A stretch of 64,000 bases of DNA from Lepeophtheirus salmonis (Eukaryota; Arthropoda; Copepoda; Siphonostomatoida; Caligidae), in assembly GCF_016086655.4 (NCBI RefSeq), contig NC_052134.2, positions 13,268,001-13,332,000 on the forward strand, read 5' to 3'. The notes under the pieces were generated by a model. That model was not told where the DNA came from. It worked only from the letters and a program-made list of their open reading frames with translations, and did no database searches. Positions 44,561-56,239 of the stretch are shown here, one piece after another (positions within the stretch are counted from its first letter, which is position 1; each line of letters opens with the position of its first letter). The translations under genes and the position numbers were made by a program.

Positions 44561-46570
44561 CATGTTAGGGGGAAAAAATAAAAATGAATACGGGTGGATG
44601 TGACCATACAGGACTGGATGATCGCTACCTCAAAGTCAACATACAATGACTAATACCATCTTATAATTTATATAAGCCACCCTACTTTTGCCATCGATCC
44701 CCATATCTAAAAATCTGTGGTTGTATTTATAATATTATTTTAATAACAATTTGTGATATTACCATATTAAAAAAAGTGTCAACATACAACGTATTTTAAA
44801 ATTGACTTTTTAATCACACGTGTTTTGAGCATAGTTTATGCTATTCGATGTAAAGGATAATGCATTACTATAGGCTTCGAAACTTTTATTTAACGGAGCA
44901 TAATTTTATTGAGGAGGTTTGATGACAAGGGGTCATGGAAAATGTATTGTTTTATGTTGTTAAATTTTTTTTTTTCATTTGTACCTATATATATTATGAA
45001 AATGTATTATTATGTTAAGATCTCAATAATAATAATTTAAAAAAATAAAGTAATTACAAGGCTCTCATAGCCCAAAAACTAGCTGAGGGATTGATCATTT
45101 GTGGCGTAGAATTGAGGAAGATTATTTTAAATGCGTTAAAAGGGTGGGAATATTCCGGTGATCTAATTTATTTTTTCCTTCCGCCTTAAAAAGACACTAT
45201 AAAACCGTGGAATTTATTATCAAACACCAGATAAGATGTCGTAGCAAGGTTATAAAATAATAAATTTTCTTGGGGGGGATAGTGGTAACTTTTTGGAATG
45301 ACTGTATTAAAACTTTTAAATGGAAATTTTGTCTCTGGGGCAACATTCTTTTCTTTTATGTAATTCCTATATGTTTACTTTTAAATCATTTTTAAGATAC
45401 TTTCGTGTTTTTTCGTTTCTATTTCATTATAATTATATCTACTATATGTCTTCGATTTTAGTTGTGGTCTCAACAATATACTAACTTTTAACCTAATAAT
45501 ATTTCCTCAGCTCGATTTTGGTTGTGATCAATGTGTGTTTTGTTGTAGTTTTTTTTTTTTGTTATTAAATCATATCGCTGATGAGCTGTTTCTATTAAAG
45601 GTCTGAAAAAGGAAATTAACTCTAAGTTAAAAAAAAATCAGATTTTTTATCTTTCTTGATTTTTTTTGTAAGATTATTTTGATGCTGATACACCCCGTAT
45701 TGTCCAATAAGGACACATATTTCAAGCAAGAGGACTATTTGTACAGATACGCAATCAATTGTTTTTAATCTAAAGATTTTAGTAATGTTCATATTTCAAT
45801 AATTATTTTTTTTTAAATATGAATTCGAAGAGATCAAATGATTGTGATTAACAATTTATTAAAAGATAATGACGATTTAATTTTAATACATAATCGTGTT
45901 GCCGACAGATTTTAAAAAGATGATACATTAAATTTTTCACTTTTCAACATACACATCCTTTATTAAAAACAATTTATTGACCTGCGTATTCTTGATGAAT
46001 ATTCATATTATATTTCACTTCTTAAAGATGGCTGTATGGTTCCTATGTGTGGGAAAGAGAAATAGTTCAATTTTGTTGGAGTTCTATATCAACTAGTGTC
46101 GTTTAGTACCCATGTACACAAGTGATATCAGGGTACTAACACATTTAAAATGGTACTATACACAAATAATATTTGATACATTGTTTGCAAAGCTATTACG
46201 ACAAAAAAAAAGTCCTACCAACAATGTAATCTTTCTAATAAATAAGTTGCCAGCAATGGGTTATCCGTCTTTCCTCGGGCCAAAAAGGGAACGCAAAATC
46301 ACATTGAAAATATTTCATGCAATGTACTTAATATTTAGACCCTTTTGGTGCTGGAAAGCGTCAACCATAAAAAGTTGATTTATTGGCTTCTTCAACAAAT
46401 TTTTCAAATACAATAGAATTATATTTCAATATGTGATTATCTTTTGGAATAATGAAGGTGTTTTTCCTCCTTTTTAATTATTCTGTTATATAGTAAAATA
46501 AATCATATAACTTACAATATAATACATATGTTCGTATTATGTTGTATTATAATTGAAAATTTAATATTTT
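44561..46570. other. No gene recognised
   Basis: Very AT-rich. An ORF at 46112-46378 (+, 88 codons) lacks any recognisable motif. Confidence 0.5.
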
Positions 46571-46735
46571 CTGCAAGATATGTACAGTAATGTATTTCAT
46601 ATATCTTATGTGGCTCAATAAACCATCGATATTTGTATGAAAATTTCCATGGACTGACAGTTAAGAACCAGTCCCAAGGACCGGTTCTAAGACTTGATTG
46701 GACAGGGCCAAATAAATGAGGACCGACACCTTTTA
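46571..46735. repeat. MITE-like repeat related to 17381-17530
   Basis: Shares the AT-rich GCAAGATAT...CATATATCTTAT segment, an AATAAAC motif, AAGGACCG and a terminal GAGGACCGACAC with 17381-17530. Its left end was not found, so it appears truncated. Confidence 0.45.
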
Positions 46736-47041
46736 TGATGTCTGCAAGTGACTGAAGGTGGGTAAAGGGCTTTTGTATTCCTCATGAGGTTCACACAATG
46801 CAAAAAACCGCCTGACCACTTCCTGTGCGGGCTCAATTGTTCCAGCAAATTAAATACTGTCATCTCAAGGACTTCTCATGCTCGGGGAAGATCTATTTGT
46901 AGGAGGAAAGTGGCTGAAAGTGATCATATCCAATGATACAACATTTAATTAATTTAACTTTTATATGTGATACATTTTGTCTTAAGAGGCCATTTAATAT
47001 TATGTAAACCTACTTGAAAATATATTCTTCCCTGTCCCTTA
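46736..47041. other. Unassigned sequence, possible mariner trace
   Basis: A less AT-rich stretch (46745-46920) in which one frame reads CIPHEVHTMQKT and VRAQLFQQIKYCHLKDF. This is faintly like the segment before the first catalytic Asp of mariner transposases. Too weak to call. Confidence 0.2.
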
Positions 47042-47164
47042 TAGTAAATATCGTTTTCGGCCAAATGTCCCAAATAGTCCTTTGGCAAAATATCGTTTCA
47101 AAAGTTGTCTTTCAATGAAATGAAATTTGAAAATAATATTTTAGGACAATTGGCCTAGAACCTA
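47042..47164. repeat. GAAATGTCC-type MITE fragment
   Basis: Contains CGGCCAAATGTCCCAAATAG and, at its right, TAGGACAATTGGCCTAGAACC. The latter matches the terminal TATAGGACAATTGGCGAAAA of the insertion at 49205-49757. Probably a diverged member of the same family. Confidence 0.5.
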
Positions 47165-48924
47165 CAAAAACACTAGTCCAACGTCTTGGGGATTCTAATT
47201 TTTCAATCACTCAACTAAAATTTATATTAAAAATGTAGCTTTCTCTGTCCAAAGCTGAATAATTTCCCTTTTTTTTTATATATATATTTCTTATTCTTTT
47301 ACCTATTTCGTCTCTGTTTCGAACTCATTACATAATGAAATTTTGACAGTCTGGTTTGAAATTTTGTGGATTCATTATTCCAACAGAAAATTATTTAATA
47401 AATTTATTTAATACTTTTCATAATAATAAATAATGCATATGTTTATTTTAAATGTCAAAAGGAACATCCCTTGTAATCAAAAATACACAATAATGACGTA
47501 TAAATATCATTTAAATATATATTAGGACAAAATATCATGGAATCAAAATGTCCTAAGGTAAAAGTAAAGAACAATGTATTTTCTGAATATATTTGTAGTT
47601 ACCTTGTTTGTTTAATGGTTTATTTATTTATGATTAAATATTAGGTTCTTGTAAAAAAACAAATATATATATGTTTTTTTATTTTTGAAGCATTTAACAA
47701 ACAAGTAAATTATTTTAGGTATATGATGCTTATGAGTCCATCTATGACACCAAAAAAATTAGTAAGCTTATTTCATTTTGATATGTAGAATTGATGGTTT
47801 CTATTTGATTTTCAATCATGATTGAAAAAGTATTTTCAAGGGTCAAATCGTTTTATGTATGTAATTTCAGCGAGATACTTGTCCTCACATAATTTTTGCA
47901 GACAAAATTTGGACGCAAACTCAAGCATTGCAGGCTATTTAGAAAAGTATGCAGGCGTATTGGCCCACTACTGTATAGAATATACAGTAATAACCAAAAT
48001 TTGAACAAGCTTTAAAAGGGAGAGTTGGTAGTAGACTTACAAGTCTGACATTTCTACAGAAGTTTAATGATTTTATGAACAAAATTGAGGAGTAAATTTT
48101 TTCATATTTACTTTTGATGTCAATCATAACGCAATTAAAACAAAACAACATTCTAATTTAGCTCCATGCGGGAATAGAGCATAGAAATAGAAAATCTATG
48201 TCAATTTGATGACTTAAATTCCAAATTTGGGTTTGAGTGTTTTGGAGAAAGATAGGTTCAACTTTAATTTGTTTAGATTTTGGTTACAAACACATAGTTA
48301 TTAAACACTCAATTTAAGTAATTATTTTACTAAATGAACCAAATTATCATATATCATACTTATGAACAAAGTATACTTTACAATACGCAACATATATTTA
48401 CTAAAATCATATTTTGTATTGTATATGTATGGAATAATACCATTAGTTGATATAATACATTGAAACAACCAACGACCACAAATAAGAAAGCCACGTAATT
48501 ATTAATGATATTTGGTTTACATTTGTGTACTAATATCCTTAGAAAATGTTAAGACATGCATAGCGAATACAAACAATTATTTATTAGATATAAAATGGAA
48601 CAACAACCTTTCATACGCACGGTCTTTCTAAGCTGGTAAAAGTGATTACATATACATATTTAGAAGTAGAGGATTCCTTCCTTCTAATACATGTTACGGG
48701 GTTATCTTAAAAAATATATACATAGACGTTACAACTGTATTTGTTCTCCTTTGCTATACAAATGAATTCAAGGGTAATCTTTTTTACTTCTTAGGTTTTT
48801 ACTAGTGATGGCTTAAAAGACTATTCGAACTCGGAAAAAGCTCTACTTTTTCGAGAAAATCCTTCAGATATATTATTTGAAAGACTCTACTTAACTCAAA
48901 TGATTTCAGTTTGGAATACTTTAG
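47165..48924. other. No gene recognised
   Basis: AT-rich, microsatellite-like TA runs. ORFs at 47822-48004 and 47939-48151 carry no motif. Confidence 0.5.
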
Positions 48925-49204
48925 TATACAGAATGGGGACCCAAAAATTGTAGTAGTATAAATAAATTAGAAAAAAACGTAATTTATATAATTAAGAAAA
49001 GACAACTCAAAGCCAATTTGTGAAATGTTTCAATACTGTTTGCGGCTACATTTTTTATTATATATCCCTCCTTCACAAGCAATAACAGCCTCCTGGTAAA
49101 AATATTGCCAGCTCTAGACGACAAAGGATGTACCAATGTCTTACCAAGTTTTTAAGAAGGCAACTCGGAGCGAATCCAAATTTGGATGAGAGGTGCAGCA
49201 TACC

Positions 49205-49757
49205 TTGACCAGACTATTGATTGAAAGCATTTTTCCCGAAAGACAATTCGTCACAAGAAAATTTGGCAAATGCCCGTTTTGCTGCAGGAAAATTTGCTGT
49301 GTATACAGTTGTCCGAAGGGCCATTTGGAATATTTCATAGAAATATTATTTTGAATATATTTATATATAAAATTGTATATTTTAAATTCAATTTAAAATA
49401 TACTACAACGGTAAAGATTCGACCCACACACTACTGGGTTGTATTTCTATAATGATTACTGATGAATATAATTTAAAAAAATATTTTTTTTCTTCAAAAT
49501 AAAAGTAATTAATAACATATATAGATAAAAAACTATAGTTAGTTATCATTCAGTCATTTTAAATTGAATTAAGATCTACTTTACTTGCATATTAAATATC
49601 ATATTTTGACTAAATGCCCTAAATATACATTCGGCGAAATGTCCCTAATAGACGTTCGGCAAAAATGTCCCTAATAGACGTTCGGCGAAATGTCCCTAAT
49701 AAACGTTCGGAGAAATGTCATTTGGAAAAAATGTTTTCGCCAATTGTCCTATAACCG
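49205..49757. mobile_element. MITE-like insertion with GAAATGTCC array
   Basis: Comparison with 38525-38565 shows the family A sequence interrupted here, between GATGAGAGG and CCAAGACACT. Imperfect inverted ends can be aligned: GAAAGCATTTTTCCCGAAAG on the left and, from the right on the other strand, GGCGAAAACATTTTTTCC. GCAGC occurs on both sides (49195 and about 49757), a possible 5-bp target duplication. No coding capacity. Superfamily unknown. Confidence 0.55.
49611..49720 (+). repeat. Tandem array of 25-26 bp units
   Basis: Four units of the form AATAGACGTTCGGCGAAATG TCCCT: first with ATACATTCGGCG, then two close copies, then a last one with AAACGTTCGGAG. It lies in the right part of the MITE-like insertion. 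Confidence 0.8.
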
Positions 49758-50182
49758 CAGCTTTTCCAAGACACTACAAATGTAAAGTCCAGGGGGTTAA
49801 CGTGTGGGAATGGAGGAGGCCCACAATAAGGCATACCAGAATTCAGACATACCAGAATTCAGACATATTACTGCTGCAAAAGTTTTAGTTATTCTTAGCT
49901 GTATGGTGCTGTAATTAACTTTTGATGTTGCAGGCAATGTGAATGGATATGGCAACAGTCTCTGCAGCTATCTGGACGCTGACACCGGGACGTAAGCGAT
50001 CGTACACGCATTGCCTTTTTTGTTATTGCTCCAATATTTTAAAACTAAGATATATTATATATATATAAATTTTTCATTTTTTTCGGCAGTCGTTTAGTTG
50101 CATAATTAAACCCATAATTAAATATAACAGAGGATAAAATCGACATTAAAGGCTACTGCAAGTTTTGGATCCCCATCTTATG

Positions 50183-50704
50183 ATTTTCAGTTGCTGAAAA
50201 AATTATTTGGGATTGAGTGATCACAAGATTCTTTGCAACCGTGAAGGAGAACAGGCCTTTCCAAAAAAAATTGAGCAAATGCTCAAAAAATCGAACCTTA
50301 ATGAATATTTCATTACTTGAACTCGATAGTTATAACTCGAATCCAAAACTATTTTGTTCAAGCTATATGTACATTCCAACTTTCTCACATGGGTGTATGT
50401 AATTCAAGAAAAGTCTACTGAAAATAATCATCTGCAGTATAAAAAAATAAAAATAAAGTGGAGAAAGATCTGGGTTTGAGAGAGAGAGGAGTCCCATATT
50501 GTCATATTCTTTTAAAGAAAGTAAATAATTTAAATTTTTGACATTAGTGTTGTGATTGATTTTGGTTTTGATACCAAAATAGGGTTCGGTATTTTAGTAT
50601 TTTTTCATACTTTTTGGACTAAAAATATATAATAACTTGTCCTAACATATTTCTGAAAACAATTTCGCTGAAAGACAATTTTTTTAAATTATTCTCTTGT
50701 TAGT
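50183..50704. other. No gene recognised
   Basis: AT-rich. 50645-50690 contains another CGCTGAAAGACAATTTTTT trace of the GAAATGTCC-type repeat. Confidence 0.45.
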
Positions 50705-51560
50705 TTTATAAAGATAAGTTTTCCCGGCGTTGCCTGGGACATTAAGCAATTGAAATTAACAAATTATTCCTCTGCTTAATATAATTGCATTTGGAGAGAT
50801 AATAGTCGGATTAAAACTCCTGACACGATCATCTATACAGACGGGTCTAAAAACAGAAATAGAAACACTGGTGCTAAATGGCCACTGACCAAAGGTGATA
50901 CATAAATTTGTCATTCCTTGGCTTCATTGAATAAAGAGGCTTCTGTGTTTCAAGGAGATATTTCCGCCATGTATGGAAGAATTGCAAAGTGCAGACCATC
51001 TCATCAATAGATACCCCATCCTATCTTACGAGAGCCATCAAGCCATGAATGAGGAAAACGAAGACTTTTATATTTTAAAATTTATGATATGTAAAAAAAT
51101 TAAAAATATTTTTGAACAAATTTTTATTGTTAACTAGGTTTTAGAATCTGCTGTGGTAACACAAACACCCTGTTGTGGTGTCGTGTTTATAAACTTATAT
51201 TTGTATAATTTTATTTTATGTATGTATGGCAATCAGTAATAAATATTTAAATAACTCCTAAACTAAAACAAAAAATAAATACTGTCAAATTTTAAGAATT
51301 ATTATCGCTGCATCTTGGTATTGATATTTGGGTCTTTCTTTTTTTATAAGGAGATAGAATATGTTGGCCCATTGTTCCCCGGAACATTATTAAATTAAAA
51401 TTAGTTATGTATTCTTTTGCTTTCTAATAAAACAAAAAATAAAGACGTTAAAATTTTAAGAATTATTCTCGTTGCCTGTTTTGCACACTTTTTTTAGAAG
51501 GAGATAGAGAAAATTTACTCTGCGTTGCCTGGAACATTAAGAAATTAAGTCTGCCAAATT
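50705..51560. repeat. Repeat region with CGTTGCCTGG-ACATTAAG units
   Basis: CGTTGCCTGGGACATTAAG (50723) recurs as CGTTGCCTGGAACATTAAG (51522) and, degenerate, CCCCGGAACATTA at 51377. Between these AAACAAAAAATAAA followed by AAATTTTAAGAATTATT occurs at 51268 and 51430, with AAATTTTAAGAATGATT at 51551. Unit length is about 160 bp. The LINE RNase H fragment sits at the left end. Confidence 0.55.
50795..51060 (+). pseudogene. LINE-type RNase H domain fragment
   Basis: The + strand reads TPDTIIYTDGSKNRNRNTGA and then KWPLTKGDT. IYTDGSK...GAG is the first catalytic Asp motif of RNase H domains at the C end of I/Jockey-like LINE and other retroelement polymerases. SLASLNKEASVFQGDISAMYG gives the catalytic Glu position (F-Q-[AG]-E in the family; here Asp). 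The rest decays. No reverse transcriptase is visible upstream. Confidence 0.62.
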
Positions 51561-52744
51561 TTAAGAATGATTATTACTCCGAATTTAACGGAAATTACCT
51601 ATAAGTTATTCAGAACAAACAATATTCTTGTTAAATTATCTAGTAAGTCATTTGTCCTATTCTGACTTCTTCTTCTCTAAATCTTATAATCTCCTTTAAA
51701 AAAATGTTTGAAAAGATATATGCCATCATTATTAAAATTTTAAGTTCTTTATTTTCTTATAATAGAAAATAGTCTTATGTTAGTCAAAATATTCGTTTTT
51801 GTATCTTAAAAGCAATATATATATATATAGCCTTGGCATTTATCCACCCAAATGATCATCTAAAAAAAACCAACTATGGCCGAAGCAATTATACATTCAA
51901 AAAGGTTCATTAGTTTTCTTTCAAAAAACACACAAAACTTTTTAACTTGTCTGCGTATAACAAATAATTTCCTTCAAGCTTACATTGAAGCTTGGAATTC
52001 AAGAGATGTCAATAAGGTGACGTGTTCGACCATTAATAACTTAACGGGTGTAAATTATACCACTGAAAAGGGGGGCATAAAATAATTCAACTCCTTAATT
52101 ACTAATGAAGATCAGATACAGGGCATATTACAAGTAGTCCAGGACCATCGAATGACATCTCCCAATTTAAAAAGTCAATTTACTAGAAAAGATTGTTATA
52201 AATAATTGCTTCGACAACTCAAAAAAAAAAAAAAATTATATTATATTTTGTCTATTTTTTGTTTCATTTTTTAAACAGATTATTTTCTTTTATAAATATT
52301 GAACCAAAGGAATTGACACCTTTTATTTGTAGGTTTGCCTGACTAGGCATCATTACTATTTTGAGAGCTACTACGGAAATGGATTAGGAGTGTGATAAGC
52401 TATAATATAACTTCACTACTCTACTGACCGATTAATGATATATAGTTTTTTACATATATTTTTTTTATACGTTGGGAAAAATTAATTTCATATTTCTTTC
52501 ATTGCGCCATTTTTTTCAATAAGTATATTTTGTCAATTATTGGCGACAGTATTGTGCTTGTCCGGTTCCGTCGTGAATTATCTTCCGTCGCGTCTGTAGC
52601 TTTCATTGGAAGAAATTCTCCATCTTTTAGATGTATACTACCTGAAATGGAAAAACATGTCATTTCTGAAGCAAATTACTACTTGCGGGGAAAAAATGGA
52701 TCACTTACGTAAATATCAAGCAACAAAGATCGTCGTTGAAATCC
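51561..52744. other. No gene recognised
   Basis: AT-rich. An ORF at 51876-52085 (69 codons) has an AACTATGG start context but no recognised domain. 52500-52744 may be upstream mariner sequence beyond recognition. Confidence 0.45.
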
Positions 52745-53260
52745 AAAAATTCCTCCCAGGACGTGGCAAGCCAGGATTGACTGCTAGAAAGATGATGCTT
52801 TGTGTTTGGTGGGATTGGTTGTGAATAATCTACTTTGAGCTGCTCTCTTAGGGTGAATCTCTCAATTCTGCCATCTACTTTGAACAACTCGTCCGGTTGA
52901 AGCTAGAGATCAAGCAGAAGCGGCCAGCATTGGTGAAAAGGAGAGAACAAAAACATAATCATGACAACGCCGGGCCTCATACATCTTTGACGACGCACCA
53001 TAAGCTGCAGTAGCTCGGATATGAAGTTATTATGCATCAACATTACAGTCCAGACCTGGCACCGAAAGACTGTGCCTATTCTTGTTTATGGCCAACGCGC
53101 TTAGGGGTACAAATTCGGCTTTAATAGAGGCCTGTAAAAATTGGCTGTTCAAGTGTTTGCCAATAGGAACGAGGGCTTCTATGAAAAGGCCATTATGAAG
53201 TTGTTCTAGTTGGCAACAAGTTATCTAACAGAACGGGGTATACTTGCCTTAAATTGGATG
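52745..53260 (+). pseudogene. DD34D mariner transposase, C-terminal half
   Basis: GKPGLTARKMMLCVWWDW matches the K-x-x-x-x-x-K-x-M-L-x-[VI]-WWD segment of mauritiana/irritans-type mariners. ESLNSAIYFEQLVRLK and KRPALVKRR follow, then HDNAGPHTSLTTHHKLQ (second Asp), YEVIMHQHYSPDLAPKD (third Asp) with exactly 34 codons between the two Asp. The C terminus contains FANRNEGFYEKAIMKL-like sequence around 53155-53200 in shifted frame. The helix-turn-helix domain and first Asp are not recognisable. Nonsense codons at about 52822, 52850 and 53010. Confidence 0.78.
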
Positions 53261-54595
53261 ATTGTAAAACTTCTTATAAAGCATTGAAATTATGTGGGGA
53301 AAAAATCCCTAAGTTATTATTTGGTTTAAACACACTCAATTTATGAATTCATCAAACGGGTTTTTTCCTGGTTTTTTAAAGTTAAACTGGCTTTTTAATG
53401 CCACTAAACATGCTGAAAATCATGTAGAAAAAGTCATATTCAGACATGCTTCTTTGATATAATTTTAATTATCGAAAAATTTACAACTATGCATCCAAAG
53501 TTTTTCCCAACTTTTTTTTTTAGAGAAATTTGAAAATGATTTATGTCCTACCTAAAATTAATTAAAAAGAGTTCTTTTAAAATTAATTAAGGAAATAACC
53601 TTAATTGTACATAGAATATAAGCCTTAACCCAATTTCTGATTATAAAGTAATGTTTTCAAATTAGTTTTCGGGACAGGAAATTCTCTTTTTTTTTAGGTA
53701 CAGAAGTATATTAGCAAATATTTTTACCATGCTGTGTAATTACAATAATCAAAAGAAATGATAGTATAATTTTTGTAATGCCATTAGCCCAATTACACAA
53801 AAAGTATTTATATAATAGCTTTTGAACATTCTATTTGTGTAGTTCGACTATTTCGTACACAAAAATATCATGAATACAATTAGAAATTGGCGTTTTTTGT
53901 AATTATTTTCTCTATTTCTGAGAATAATTTATAGAAATTATTTGTTTTTAATCATCTTTTAAAGAAAAAGAGGGGTGAGAGTAGGGTAGGGAAAGAAAAA
54001 AAAAGTGAACCTTTAGTTTAAAAGAAGACCCAGTCGTCTTTTATTTTTTTATCCCAATCACACCATGAGACTTTATTTACTAAATTTATATATTCATATT
54101 AAACAAATATTAAAAAGGAATTTGTAAGTAATAGATATCTGCAGACAACAAAATTGGAATTTGTTTACTTTCGAACCTTCTCCGTTTGCAAAAAATATGC
54201 AAACACAGCACTAGTTTTAGGGCCTTTGCATGAATAACTCGAATCTAAAAGAGAAAGACTCGTCGTTTTTGGAGCCGGTGAATTTAACTTTCATAATTTC
54301 TCATTCTGTCAATATCTGGACTTAAAAATAGTTTATCTTTGTTGGATTTTGTAAGAAAATACTCTATACTAGGGCTGTTTATTTCCATTGAAATGTTCTT
54401 TGAGCACGGTCCTGAAAAATATCGGGATCTGTCTAGTAAATAACAAATTTAAAATTTAATTATATCTTTGTTTTTTTTGTGTGGGCAACCTGAATAGTGA
54501 ATTTTCGTTTCTTAAGGTGAAATCATTATTATGTAATCCCTAAGGAGTGAAGATTATTTTCCACTTCAAACAACATACAAGCTATCATTGATATA
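53261..54595. other. No gene recognised; diverged repeat at 54185-54320
   Basis: AT-rich. 54185-54320 shares ordered blocks with 44395-44560 (GAATAAC-CGA-TC, GAGCCGG). Otherwise nothing assigned. Confidence 0.45.
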
Positions 54596-55431
54596 CCAAG
54601 TGGTCAATTAATATCTGAACACTTTGAATTTTAAACTTCAACAATATATTAATTAACAATATAATTTCAACAAAATTAATACTATCAATAGATGTGTGTC
54701 TGAGCTCTCTTAATCGTTAGTGTATCCGTCCTTAGCGGCAATGATAGCTTCCAGGTGTAGGCGAAAGTCCTGGAAACCTTATCCTCTGTCATGACGTCCC
54801 AGTACTGGCTGACAGTGCCTTCGAGGGCCTCTGTGTTTAGATGACAGACACTAAAAGCCTTCTCCTCGAAATGCACCCAAGATGAGTCAAGAGAGTTGGT
54901 ATTAGGGCTGTAGGGGGCCAAAAGTGTAAAAAAAAAAAAATTCCAAACATTCATTCAAAAAAGTTTTGCAACGGAGGAGATGCGTTCTTACATTGCTGTA
55001 TCAAAAGTGGCCTCTCCACCATCACAAGGCTCTTTCCACCAACTTTTTGATAGCTTTCTGGATAATCTTTTGTGAAATGCCGAGATATCTTGTATAGCTC
55101 TCATCGACCTCAAGAGATTAGCCTATACGGCTTTATTTAACTCCTCCGGATCCAGTTTGGTGTTATTGAAGGATCAATTTTACTTTCAAACGTTTTAGAC
55201 TTAGTAATGGCGTATATGGTGGTCATGGAGACTCCCAAGTGATTGGAGTGCGCAAATAGAAATTTGTCGATCCTGTTCAAGTGCAATTTTCTTTACTCGT
55301 ATGAAAGCTAGAGAGCTCAAGGTTGTTTTGTTCTGTAACTAATAGCTTATGCTTGAATATATCGAAATTTATATAAAATTTAATCACTCCACCTTAATTA
55401 ATAATTGTTCATATTTCAAGGGACCCCCTGG
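54596..55431 (-). mobile_element. Non-autonomous mariner, family B copy 3
   Basis: Left end CCAAGTGGTCAATTAATATC and inverted right end CCAGGGGGTCCCTTGAAATA, with TA at 54594-54595 and 55432-55433. On the minus strand the N-terminal half begins near 55300 (LEQDRQISICALQSLGVS) and the C-terminal part reads LAPYSPNTNSLDSSWVHFEE, then KAFSVCHLNTEALEG. The latter is the third-Asp motif (S-P-D-L-N-P-L-D) with substitutions and the following region. The deletion junction between LLIQQCK...FF and the PYSPN block equals that of copy 1. Length 836 bp. Confidence 0.83.
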
Positions 55432-56239
55432 TATATGGACCCGGATTTAGAAATTGCATGTGCACACAAAAACGGAGAGAAACTGAGGATTTGTTGTGGA
55501 GTTATAATTGTATGTCCTTGTTGAACTTAGAGTATAATTGAAAATTGACATCTTAGTAATTATTTCGTATATTTTTGAGTACTTCCTTTTTCCTACACAA
55601 TTGTGTGTAGCTGATCTAATGAAATGTCATTCCAACTAAGCAGATCTCCTCCAAATCATTCTTAAAATTCTTAGGATTTGAAAGTTAATTTTTGATTTCC
55701 CTGAGTGAGTATTGAAACTACACACATTTAGTTATCGAGAATATTTCTTGAGCAGACTGTCCATGGAGCTACATCGCCCCATTTAATCAATTTATATCTA
55801 GTTCTATAAATATATACTCTAAAATTTGATGTTCTTCATTAAGACAAAATCAAAATCAAATAAAAACAATCGCTGGATAAAAGTTTGAAGGAATTAAAAT
55901 AACTTATTTTATAATTATTATTTTAATGACATAAAATAAGTAGATGAAATAAAAAAATAAAAAATTTCTAAGACATTTATTCCAAAATTTAATTTCCTTT
56001 GTCAATTCATAACTATTTTACTCTAAAGAATCGTCCTTAGTTTGATAAACTAAGGGGTACATTGCACAGGGTGGACTTTAAATTAGTAAATACTGTTAAT
56101 CAAATAACTTCAAATTAATTATATATAACTTTTATAAACTTACAGATACCATTGTATAATTTTTTTAGATATATTATTTATAAATTGTCTACAAATTTGG
56201 TGATTTTTTTTTTTTTTTTGGTATTTATGAGACAAGAGA
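55432..56239. other. No gene recognised
   Basis: AT-rich spacer before the gypsy fragment. The decayed reverse transcriptase of that element could extend into it, but no motif was found. Confidence 0.5.

Larger units (their letters stand above)
48925..50182 (-). mobile_element. Non-autonomous mariner, family A copy 3, interrupted
   Basis: Left end TATACAGAATGGGGACCCAA and inverted right end ATAAGATGGGGATCCAAAAC match the other family A copies. The minus-strand N terminus lies at about 50030-49930 (a MEQ-like start; IAAETVAISIHIAC, equal to DKAAEPVGISIRTT in copy 2), joined to a C-terminal segment (NPLDF near 49790; SHPNLDSLRVAF at 49200-49165). A ~550-bp repeat (49205-49757) splits the C-terminal part. 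The internal deletion is shared with copies 1 and 2. Confidence 0.75.

Noticed and set aside
46745..46920. Mariner transposase trace
   Set aside because: Similarity is limited to a few residues; no catalytic motif or end sequence supports it.
47719..47761. 43-nt micro-exon flanked by TATTTTAG and GTAAGC
   Set aside because: Both splice signals are present and the frame is open, but such coincidences are common in AT-rich DNA and no neighbouring exon was found.
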